Under the pieces are notes generated by a model. The model saw only the letters and a program-made list of their open reading frames with translations. It did no database searches and had not been told where the DNA came from. A stretch of DNA of 64,000 nucleotides from Acidobacteriota bacterium (GTDB taxonomy: Bacteria; Zixibacteria; MSB-5A5; GN15; FEB-12), in the NCBI GenBank assembly GCA_035529075.1, contig DATKXK010000015.1, forward strand, positions 62,001-126,000. The letters run 5' to 3'. This document shows positions 18,161 to 25,965 of the stretch, piece by piece. A program made the position numbers and the translations under genes. How positions within the stretch are numbered: the stretch's first letter is position 1; the number at the start of each line of letters is the position of its first letter.

Positions 18161-19246
18161 ATGATGGGTAAGCCCGCCGCCCGCATGGGCGACATGACCG
18201 TTCACGGCGGTTCGATACTTGCCGGGGCTCCCACCGTGATGATCGGGGGCAAGCCCGCGGCACGGGTCGGCGACATGCACGTTTGCCCCATGCTCAACCC
18301 GGGCGTGCCACCCCCTCCGCACGTCGGTGCGGCCATTTTGCCCCCGGGCTGTCCCACGGTGATGATTGGCGGCATGCCTGCCGCCTGTGTCGGCGACATG
18401 GTGGCGTGTTCCGGTCCGCCTGATTCCATTGCCCCCCCCGGTTGCCCCACGGTCCTTATCGGACCGGGAGGAGGCGGCGGTGGAGGCGGTGGTGCCGCCC
18501 AGACGGGATCAGCCGCGGCGGGCACCGGTGCCGGCGCGGCGCAACTGGAAGGCAGTGTTGAAGACGACGAAAAGGAAACCCACTACCTTGACGTGAGTTT
18601 CGAGGACAAGGGCGGGTTTCCGATCTCCGGCGTCGGATACACCGTCAAATCTCCTGATAACAAGACCGGCAGGGGACTGCTGTCCGGAAAGCTGAAGAGG
18701 GCCGACGTACCGGCGGGCAATTACGAAATCGCCCTGCACGCCATCGTCAACGCCAAATGGTCGACCAGGGAAGCTCCCACCGGAGATAAGGTGAAACTGA
18801 TTGTCGAGACGGCCGGTATGGAGCCGGGGGAGACGGCCACGCTCGAAATCTACTTGCGAGACGCCAACTTCGCCACGCGGCTGATGAAATCCTGGGAAGT
18901 CCAGATCAGCGGCGACAAGATCGAAGAAGAGTGGGAATTCAAGGTCGACGACGAGTATCTCAAGATGCAGGGCGAGAAGGAACAATCCGGCGGCTATTCC
19001 TTCCCTCTCTTCTACTTCATGGTCAGGATCGGCGATTTGCAGATGCGTTCGGGGCTGCTCAGGTTCAAGGACTGGGTGGAAGTCGAGCTCAAGGACGAAG
19101 ACGGCAACGCCATCGGCAACAAGAAGTATCGTGTTTCTCTGTCCAACGGTGAAACGCGCAGCGGCACGCTGGACGGAAACGGGACGGCCAGGGAAGAGAA
19201 CGTCCCTCCCGGGCCGGTCAGAACGTCGGTAGACGTGAAAAGTTGA
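18161..19246 (+). CDS. PAAR-domain T6SS spike-tip protein with C-terminal extension
   Basis: A 361-residue protein. Residues 1 to about 105 are a PAAR domain with repeated PAARMGD, PAARVGD and PAACVGD turns and PTVMIGG strands, the fold that sharpens the VgrG tip. A glycine tract follows, then an extension to 361 whose last 75 residues (LRFKDWVEVELKDEDGN onward, with VPPGP) closely match the end of the protein at 25064. That module recurs in T6SS spike-associated proteins and may dock or carry cargo. A GGGAGGAT site precedes the start. First gene of the payload block. Confidence 0.9.
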   Translation: MMGKPAARMGDMTVHGGSILAGAPTVMIGGKPAARVGDMHVCPMLNPGVPPPPHVGAAILPPGCPTVMIGGMPAACVGDMVACSGPPDSIAPPGCPTVLIGPGGGGGGGGGAAQTGSAAAGTGAGAAQLEGSVEDDEKETHYLDVSFEDKGGFPISGVGYTVKSPDNKTGRGLLSGKLKRADVPAGNYEIALHAIVNAKWSTREAPTGDKVKLIVETAGMEPGETATLEIYLRDANFATRLMKSWEVQISGDKIEEEWEFKVDDEYLKMQGEKEQSGGYSFPLFYFMVRIGDLQMRSGLLRFKDWVEVELKDEDGNAIGNKKYRVSLSNGETRSGTLDGNGTAREENVPPGPVRTSVDVKS

Positions 19247-19278
19247 GGACTTTGCAGACATGACAGCATGGGTGAGCG

Positions 19279-22200
19279 ATGGCCGGCGGCGTCATTGACG
19301 TTGCGGTCGAAGCGTTAGGGGCCGCCGTTAAGGCCATTGCCGTTTCGGGCGCCGTTGCGAAGATCAAAGCCAGGCCCACGGCGGTGGATTTCCTCGAACT
19401 GGAGGATACCCTTTTCAACGACGGCAGCGCCGTGATGATGCCCGAGGCGCCTGCACCGGAGGGCGGTGGTGGGGGCGGCGATGCGCCTCCGCTTCTTACC
19501 GGGGTGAGAGCCCTCGCACTGGGCATAAACCATCTGGTTCTCTATCCCGAAAAGCGCATGGTCATCACCGGGCACACCCACCAGGGGGACGATATCCCCG
19601 ATACTTTCCGGCTGTCCCGGGAGCGGGCCGAGGGTGTTCAGTACCTCCTTGAGGGAGACATTGAAAAGTGGCGGGACACTTGTGACAAGCGCCACGTTAT
19701 CAAGGATTACCAGCGCATCCTCAAGTACTTCCATGAACTGGCGCCTTGGAAGGGCGGCAACTGGAACTGTGATCCCGGTGACGCGACCGGCGATTGGAAC
19801 GACGCTACAAAGAACGCTCTCAACGAGTTTGCCAAGGGATTCAACAAGGATTTCGCCCATCCGCCCGATATCCCCAAACTGCCGGACAACCTGGGGACAC
19901 AAATGGAGGCGGGCGAACACAAGTGGCCCAAGGATCACTGGCCGGCGCTGTATCATCTGTACGATCGTCTGTTGCGCGATACGCTTTCGGTGGACGCGGC
20001 GAAACTCGGTCAACTCCGGACACAGCAGGTGAAGAAGCGATTTCTCAACCTGAAAGCCATCGGGTGTGCCCATTCGTTTGCCATCGATCCCCCACCCGAA
20101 GACGTGTACAAGTATCGGTCGACGACCAACACGCGGGTCGAGATTCTCTTTTTCCCGGGGGCGGAGACGGAGAAACCCGAACTGATGTGCTGGCCGACCT
20201 TTGATGCCTTGCACCAGGCGGAGCAGTGCCCCATATGGCACCACGATCTAATGCGCCGCTCGTACATCGATTCGGGCGACCTGCACGCGGTCGTCTACCA
20301 CCTCAGGTTCCGGCACTACGACCGTGTCAAGAAATCATGGCAGTACATTCCTGAGGACAAGGACCTGAAAATCAGGACCTTTGAGAAGGAGGGCGCCAAC
20401 CCGCCCAAGGAAATCCGCACCATCACCCAGTACCACAACGGCATATATTCGGCAAGGGTGCAGTTTTCCGAGGCCAACCCGAACTTCGCGGCCAAGAAGC
20501 TGTACTTTATGTTCGAGACGGCCAACAGGTGGATCTACACTGCCAACAAGGACGCTACGCCGAAGATCGTTACCATTCAGCCTGCCGACTACAACGCGCT
20601 GACCTTTGCCGAGAAATACAAGCGCTATGACCTTCCGGCCAAATGGTGCTCGCTGAATTACTGGACCCTGTACACGGCCGGCCTCACGGACGGAGCGGTG
20701 TTCCAGGAGGCCGTCAAAGATAAGCGCCAACTCAAGCCGTTCGGCGCCAAGACCACGGCCGAGAGTGAGCCGCTCACGTTTTCGCTGGATGACATTGTCC
20801 TTATGGACGCGGCCGGCCACGACCAGGATGTCAAGGACGAGAACCAGCGGGGCACCGCCAAGGAGCTGTGCGACGGCGTGGCGGCCGGGGATCCCGGCTC
20901 GCGGGTGAAGCTGTTCGTGGTCGACGATGCCACCAAGCAGCTCAAGCTGTACCGGTCGGCCGACGCCGACCCCAAGTCATGCCGGATCAGATTTGACAAG
21001 AACCTGATCACGGTGCCGGCGCCCGGCGTGAGGATCGTTCATTTTCGCGACGGTTTTTACACCGTGGCCAACCGCCGGACCACCGATCAGCCGGCCGACT
21101 GGATGGACAAGAACTTCGTCGTCGGGGCCAGGCTGGCCTTGCGTAACGATCCGGACAAGCACAAATCCTGGCCACTGCAGCACTTCAGCGTGCATCAGGG
21201 TTTCACCGGCGATTACGATCTGCACTACTTCCACAGGCTGCATCTGGAAGACGACCACCCGGTATCTTTCCTCATTATCTATACCTCAATAAACTTCATG
21301 CTCGATACCCGCCAGGACCCTGAGGACCCCGCGTGGACAGGCGACGCCAAGAATCCACAAGACGCTGATGTGACCAAGTTCGTCGACGAGGGTGTGTACA
21401 ACGCGATCGAGTACTGGAACCGAAAAGGCTACTATTTTGAAGAAGAGGGCGCGGCCGCGGACTGTGTCCTGATCCGCCGGTTCTATTTCTTCGACGAACG
21501 GGAGACGTTCAAACTGGCGACAGCCGACGTGCCGAAGAACGTCGATTTTGACACCGATCCGACGGCTGTTTTTATCGATGGTGACTTTCAGACCGCTCAG
21601 GAGAACGCCTTCGGAGGACCGGTCAGGTTTGTGGCCTTTGTCTGCCCCGACCAGGACGTGAACACGCCCTATGGTGATGCCTATGCCTGGCCGGTCAGGG
21701 GCGAGAACAAGGCCAGCGGCGTGGCCGCCTACTCGGTCCTGAAGCTGAACAAGTCGGCTTATAAGATTGTGCTGAACATCTTTGACTACAACAACAAGCC
21801 TCCAGCGAACCCGGCCACCGAAGCGTCGGCATACAAGGAGGACGGCACGCGGTACGGGGTCTTCACGCTGGCCCACGAACTCGGGCACGTCACGAGCCTG
21901 GCTGACGAGTACGTGCAGGATGTACCGGCGGAGACAGGGGGCACGGCGAACAACACCCAGGGCTACCCCGCTTTCGACCAGTTCTTTGAGCAGTATACAA
22001 TGCCCTCCAACGAGCCGTCCATGATGTACCTTAATGGCTCCCCGCGCCTGCACCATACCTGGTATCACTTGCACTGTATACAGCATCACATAGATGACCC
22101 CGCGGGTGATCTCAGGGACGCGGCGTGGCTGGGAGGCAAGAAGTTTGTCGCGCGCTTTGTCACGACTGATTACGATTACAGGTACAAGCGGGACCTGACG

Positions 22201-23289
22201 GGGGCGTCGCCCGTGCCGCAGGATATCCGAACACCGTACAAGCAGGAAAAGAGATATGAGTTACCCAACTGGGTGGTGGTTTCGCTCATTCCTGACCTGA
22301 CGCCGCTATCGAATCCGTTGAAGGCCAAGATCAGGACCGAGGCGGCCGACAAGTCCTTCTATTTCACCGGCACGATGACCGTCGCCGAGCGGGACGATAT
22401 CAAGAACCGGTTTGCCGCTGGTGCTGCCGGTGACGCGGACAGGAAGATGATAGACCGCCTGTATCAGAAGACGCGGTCGACACGAAGAGTGTATCTGGCG
22501 TTGTACGACACCGGGCAGGACGAGTCCTCCTGCCGGTTCTTCCACGAAAACCAGGTTGATGAATGCCAGGCTGTCCTGGTCGTCCGCGTCTTTCTCGGAA
22601 TTGACTTCACGGATGATGACGTCGCCGCCGGTAACTGGACGTGGGCCGATTTGCACGCCGTTCTGGACGAGCTCAAGAACGGGTGGGCGGAACTCGGCAA
22701 TACTTACCGGCTCGTTCGAACCGCGGGCGCCAACGACATTGAACGGATATATGTTCACTTCATGGCGGGCTTTGCCGACGCGGGCAAAGCCGGCGCAGAC
22801 TGGAGCTACAAGCTCGACCTTCTCAGGTCGACCACGACGTTTGAAGTGACGGTGGCCACTGCGCCGAACCCGGTCCCGCCGCCGCCGGCCAACGCATCGT
22901 ATGATGCCGGGCCCAAGAAGCTCAAGTACAAGGGGAGGATGACCGACGCCGATCAGGGTCAACTTCAAGGATACTTCGCCGGCCAGGCGGCCGATGAGGC
23001 CAAAGTTGATGATTTGCACGAGAAATCGACGACGGTGGAGCGGATTGTCAGCGCCAGCGGGGAAATCGACGTGCCGAGGGACGTCACCGCGGAAGATCTG
23101 AAGCACCACTTCATTAATATGTATCCGGATGACGACGTCACCGACAGGTTGAAGTTTCTTGAGACTTGGGTGAGCAGCGAGCTGGGAGCCACTTACGAGG
23201 TGCAGCAGATTCCGCCACCGGCTCCCCCGCTTCCTCCTCCACCCCCGCCGCCGCCTCCGCCACCCCCGCCCCCGCCACCGGGGCCGTAG
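19279..23289 (+). CDS. giant M64-like zinc metallopeptidase, candidate T6SS effector
   Basis: A 1336-residue protein with no signal peptide. Residues about 90-130 resemble an OmpA-type peptidoglycan-binding turn (VITGHTHQGDDIPDTFRLS), followed by a segment like those in T6SS-linked peptidoglycan-binding proteins (to NTRVEILFFPG). The centre has the zinc-peptidase motif HELGH at 866-870 followed by SLADEY, a pattern typical of peptidase family M64. The C-terminus is a proline tract (about 1315-1335) after a duplicated-looking LKAKIRTE/KKLKYKGRMT segment. Its place between the PAAR and chaperone-like genes suggests a cargo effector carried by the spike, possibly aimed at cell-wall or envelope proteins; this is inference. 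Confidence 0.7.
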   Translation: MAGGVIDVAVEALGAAVKAIAVSGAVAKIKARPTAVDFLELEDTLFNDGSAVMMPEAPAPEGGGGGGDAPPLLTGVRALALGINHLVLYPEKRMVITGHTHQGDDIPDTFRLSRERAEGVQYLLEGDIEKWRDTCDKRHVIKDYQRILKYFHELAPWKGGNWNCDPGDATGDWNDATKNALNEFAKGFNKDFAHPPDIPKLPDNLGTQMEAGEHKWPKDHWPALYHLYDRLLRDTLSVDAAKLGQLRTQQVKKRFLNLKAIGCAHSFAIDPPPEDVYKYRSTTNTRVEILFFPGAETEKPELMCWPTFDALHQAEQCPIWHHDLMRRSYIDSGDLHAVVYHLRFRHYDRVKKSWQYIPEDKDLKIRTFEKEGANPPKEIRTITQYHNGIYSARVQFSEANPNFAAKKLYFMFETANRWIYTANKDATPKIVTIQPADYNALTFAEKYKRYDLPAKWCSLNYWTLYTAGLTDGAVFQEAVKDKRQLKPFGAKTTAESEPLTFSLDDIVLMDAAGHDQDVKDENQRGTAKELCDGVAAGDPGSRVKLFVVDDATKQLKLYRSADADPKSCRIRFDKNLITVPAPGVRIVHFRDGFYTVANRRTTDQPADWMDKNFVVGARLALRNDPDKHKSWPLQHFSVHQGFTGDYDLHYFHRLHLEDDHPVSFLIIYTSINFMLDTRQDPEDPAWTGDAKNPQDADVTKFVDEGVYNAIEYWNRKGYYFEEEGAAADCVLIRRFYFFDERETFKLATADVPKNVDFDTDPTAVFIDGDFQTAQENAFGGPVRFVAFVCPDQDVNTPYGDAYAWPVRGENKASGVAAYSVLKLNKSAYKIVLNIFDYNNKPPANPATEASAYKEDGTRYGVFTLAHELGHVTSLADEYVQDVPAETGGTANNTQGYPAFDQFFEQYTMPSNEPSMMYLNGSPRLHHTWYHLHCIQHHIDDPAGDLRDAAWLGGKKFVARFVTTDYDYRYKRDLTGASPVPQDIRTPYKQEKRYELPNWVVVSLIPDLTPLSNPLKAKIRTEAADKSFYFTGTMTVAERDDIKNRFAAGAAGDADRKMIDRLYQKTRSTRRVYLALYDTGQDESSCRFFHENQVDECQAVLVVRVFLGIDFTDDDVAAGNWTWADLHAVLDELKNGWAELGNTYRLVRTAGANDIERIYVHFMAGFADAGKAGADWSYKLDLLRSTTTFEVTVATAPNPVPPPPANASYDAGPKKLKYKGRMTDADQGQLQGYFAGQAADEAKVDDLHEKSTTVERIVSASGEIDVPRDVTAEDLKHHFINMYPDDDVTDRLKFLETWVSSELGATYEVQQIPPPAPPLPPPPPPPPPPPPPPPPGP

Positions 23290-23360
23290 GGAGTGTGACG
23301 CATGAGCGGTTGCAGAATGGATAGCGCCGAGGAATAAAATGACAGGAGTTCTTTCGACAT

Positions 23361-24587
23361 ATGGATACGCGAAGACAGGTGATCCGTGCGATGTGCCTGG
23401 TACTGGCGGTCACGGCCTCGGCCGGGTGCACGGGAAATGCTTCGCGAGCTCAGACGGCTCAAGGGGCAGAGGAGACGACCGTGGCTGAAGTGCTGACTAT
23501 CAATACAAACCGCTTTGCCGATCTCCAGAACAGTTCGTTCCTGCCGGTCAGCGGGCGCATAACCGGTAACGAAGTGTGGTTCAGTCCATCCATGGACACC
23601 GGCCGCATGCGTATTCCCGCCTGTCTGGGGCTGCACGGGGACGTTCTCGTCGCCGGTTATGGCACTCTTCTGGTAGGCGTGAGACGGCAGGACGGCCCCG
23701 CGCTCTGGGCGCACACGATCACCGGCAATCACGCTTTCATGATGAACGAGCGCGGTATCGTTACCCTTAATCACGCCGGGTTCTTTGTCCTGCGGGATTT
23801 CGAGGGCGAGACGGTCGAGAAAAAATACCTGGCCATGGTCACTCGCGAGACCTTTCTGCACTTCTTCGCTGAGGTCGGCGAGGAAACGGTGTTCTGTTTC
23901 CAGACGTACCCCAAGCCGGTGAATAAGCCGGGTATGCAAGTGGAGTTGCCGAGGACTGCGTTCATTCGATATATTCCAGACCACCGCGATATTCGCTGGT
24001 ACTTTGAGCGTCGGGAAACATGCCTGGACGCTCTGATCAGCCGGGACCTCGCGCGCGTCTATATCGCCGTCTACGACAAGCTGTATTCGTTCCCGACCGA
24101 CGCCGCCTCGGAGGATTCGGTCGTGACTGTCGAGTTCACCAGGATTGCGTCGTTATCGGTGGATCACAGCGGTAAGGCGCTGGTGGTCGATATGACGGAA
24201 GAGGGGACGGAACTGAAGCAGGTGGCGGCCGACGGCCAAATCGAGTGGACCGTTCCACTCGGGACCTTGCCGGTATCGCCGCAACCGCCGGCCTCGTCGC
24301 CGGACGGCTACGTGTACATTGTCAGCGGCAATGTTCTGCATCAAATAAAGGACGGGGCCATTCTCTGGAGTCGTCCCCTGCCCGCCGGGCCGGACGAGAT
24401 TCTCTACAGCGTGCTGGCCGACAATTCGGTGCTGGCCGCCGCCGGCCAGGCCCTCGTGCACGTTTCCGACCGGGGCGAAGAAATCATGGCCAAAATGATG
24501 CTCTCGCCGATCGGTACCAGGCCGCTCATGGATGAACAGGGGAGAGTCTACCTGGGAGGTGCCGATGGCATTCGTTGTCTTCAGTAG
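23361..24587 (+). CDS. lipoprotein with beta-propeller-like repeats
   Basis: A 408-residue protein with a lipoprotein signal (VLAVTASAGCTG, lipid cysteine C23). The mature part contains regular blade-like strands such as GDVLVAGYGTLLVGVRRQDG, LDALISRDLARVYIAVYDKLYSF and PDGYVYIVSGNVLHQIKDGAILWSRPL, the pattern of PQQ-type or WD-like propellers. Its position after the giant peptidase makes an envelope-anchored immunity protein one possibility, but beta-propeller lipoproteins also occur in outer-membrane assembly. Nothing separates these readings from sequence alone. Confidence 0.6.
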   Translation: MDTRRQVIRAMCLVLAVTASAGCTGNASRAQTAQGAEETTVAEVLTINTNRFADLQNSSFLPVSGRITGNEVWFSPSMDTGRMRIPACLGLHGDVLVAGYGTLLVGVRRQDGPALWAHTITGNHAFMMNERGIVTLNHAGFFVLRDFEGETVEKKYLAMVTRETFLHFFAEVGEETVFCFQTYPKPVNKPGMQVELPRTAFIRYIPDHRDIRWYFERRETCLDALISRDLARVYIAVYDKLYSFPTDAASEDSVVTVEFTRIASLSVDHSGKALVVDMTEEGTELKQVAADGQIEWTVPLGTLPVSPQPPASSPDGYVYIVSGNVLHQIKDGAILWSRPLPAGPDEILYSVLADNSVLAAAGQALVHVSDRGEEIMAKMMLSPIGTRPLMDEQGRVYLGGADGIRCLQ

Positions 24588-24614
24588 GATCACCCATGCT
24601 GCGGGGAAACGCCC

Positions 24615-25046
24615 ATGACTTCATACAATAACCAGTTTCGCATTGACCTGCCCGACGGATGGGAAGACCGGTCGGTCCACTACCTGCTCGGACCGGAGGA
24701 GGGCGGGACCCAGCACAGCCTGACGATCGTCGTTGACCGCTATGCCAGGGGCGCCGAGTTGGCCGAATACGCCCGACAGAGAATCGAAACCGCCGTTGAT
24801 GCCATCCCCGGGGCCGAAATCCTCAAGGAGGAAGAGAAGTCACTTCCGGACGGTCGCACGGTCTACGAGTGCGTCTTCAAATGGGTTCCGTCCGACGGCA
24901 AGGCGGAGTTTCGCAAGATTGATTGCATGATTATCGACGGCGTGGGGTACACGTTCACGTCGAACTTCTCCAAGAAAACCGTCAAAACCATTCGAACCGT
25001 CGTAGACCAGATGATCGCTTCATTCGCGCCGCTCGACGAAGACTGA
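24615..25046 (+). CDS. DcrB/DUF1795-type protein, likely Eag-like T6SS effector chaperone
   Basis: A 143-residue cytoplasmic protein with the DcrB-like fold: FRIDLPDGWEDRSVHYLLGP at the front, then LTIVVDRYARGAEL, and a late strand-helix VGYTFTSNFSKKTVKTIRTVV. T6SS Eag chaperones belong to this domain family and bind hydrophobic segments of PAAR or cargo effectors before loading on VgrG. It lies 27 bases after the lipoprotein gene and 17 before the spike-associated gene, a typical Eag position. Confidence 0.7.
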   Translation: MTSYNNQFRIDLPDGWEDRSVHYLLGPEEGGTQHSLTIVVDRYARGAELAEYARQRIETAVDAIPGAEILKEEEKSLPDGRTVYECVFKWVPSDGKAEFRKIDCMIIDGVGYTFTSNFSKKTVKTIRTVVDQMIASFAPLDED

Positions 25047-25063
25047 GGCAGTGGAGGACCGTT

Positions 25064-25945
25064 GTGGACCTGAGCTATTCCAAGGGGACCGACAGCAAGC
25101 ACACCGTTAAGCTGGAGTCGCACCTCATTTCCGCCGAGTGGCTCTGCCCGTTCGCCATAGGCGGCCAGACGGCCAAATTCGAGGTGCGGACGAGCTTCGT
25201 CGGGGACGGCGCGCCGGTGAAGGTCACCGGCAAGAGTGAGAAAGGCAAGAAGGCGGGCAAGACAAGCGGCACCATCATGCGCAACAAGTACGTCGGGGAA
25301 CTGGCTATCCCTGAGGATATCGAGTACGGCGATAGTGTCTATTTCGAGGCTTCGCTGCCCAAGAACAGCCTGTCGGGGGAGTCCTTCCCCATCCCGGCCT
25401 TCCCGCCGGTCGAGGTGACGAACATGAAATGGAGCGCCGCCGAAGCCCGGCGGGGCGATATCCTTACCCTGACGGCCGACGTGCGCGACCTGCCGGATGA
25501 CCTGGAGATTATGGTTGTCATCTACGAATACGATGAGGACGGCATACACGACAGGATCACCGAACTGCCCGTCAGGATCAAGGACCGCAAGATCAAACTC
25601 CAGTGGGAGTACGAGTATCACGAGGATACCGACGAAATCAACACCGAAACCGACCTTGAGCAATACGGCAAGCACTACAGCCCGCCGGAGTACTTCTTCG
25701 CGGTGAAGGTCGGTGACGCCGAATACGGCCGTGAGCAGGAATCCGGGCTTCTGTTGTTCAAAGACTGGATGGAGGTTACGCTGAAGGACCATGCGGGTAA
25801 GCCGCTGGGCAAAGAAAAGTACACGCTGCGCATGCCGGACGGCACGACCCGTGACGGCAATCTGGACGACAGCGGTTACGCCAAGGTTGAGGACGTGCCG
25901 CCCGGGACGTGCACGGTCGATTTCCCCGATCTTAAAGAGGAATAA
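25064..25945 (+). CDS. spike-associated protein sharing the PAAR C-terminal module
   Basis: A 293-residue protein starting at GTG 25064, six bases after GGAGG; the upstream frame overlaps the chaperone gene and is not used. There is no signal peptide. Residues about 215-293 (FAVKVGDAEYG, LLFKDWMEVTLKDHAGK, VPPGTCTVDFP) align closely with the end of the PAAR protein at 18161. The N-terminal half is a beta-rich region (VKLESHLISAEWLCPFAIGG onward) without a catalytic motif I recognise. It probably acts as a spike adaptor or carrier between chaperone and effector. Confidence 0.6.
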   Translation: MDLSYSKGTDSKHTVKLESHLISAEWLCPFAIGGQTAKFEVRTSFVGDGAPVKVTGKSEKGKKAGKTSGTIMRNKYVGELAIPEDIEYGDSVYFEASLPKNSLSGESFPIPAFPPVEVTNMKWSAAEARRGDILTLTADVRDLPDDLEIMVVIYEYDEDGIHDRITELPVRIKDRKIKLQWEYEYHEDTDEINTETDLEQYGKHYSPPEYFFAVKVGDAEYGREQESGLLLFKDWMEVTLKDHAGKPLGKEKYTLRMPDGTTRDGNLDDSGYAKVEDVPPGTCTVDFPDLKEE

Positions 25946-25965
25946 GGGACCGGAGAAGCTTTCGG

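Noticed and set aside
23210-23285. possible repeat or CRISPR-like array
   Set aside because: It is the in-frame proline codon tract (CCX repeats) at the end of the M64-like gene; no spacers or direct repeats.
24923-25063. N-terminal extension of the 25064 protein into the chaperone gene
   Set aside because: It would overlap the chaperone by over 120 bases; GTG 25064 has GGAGG at a good distance.
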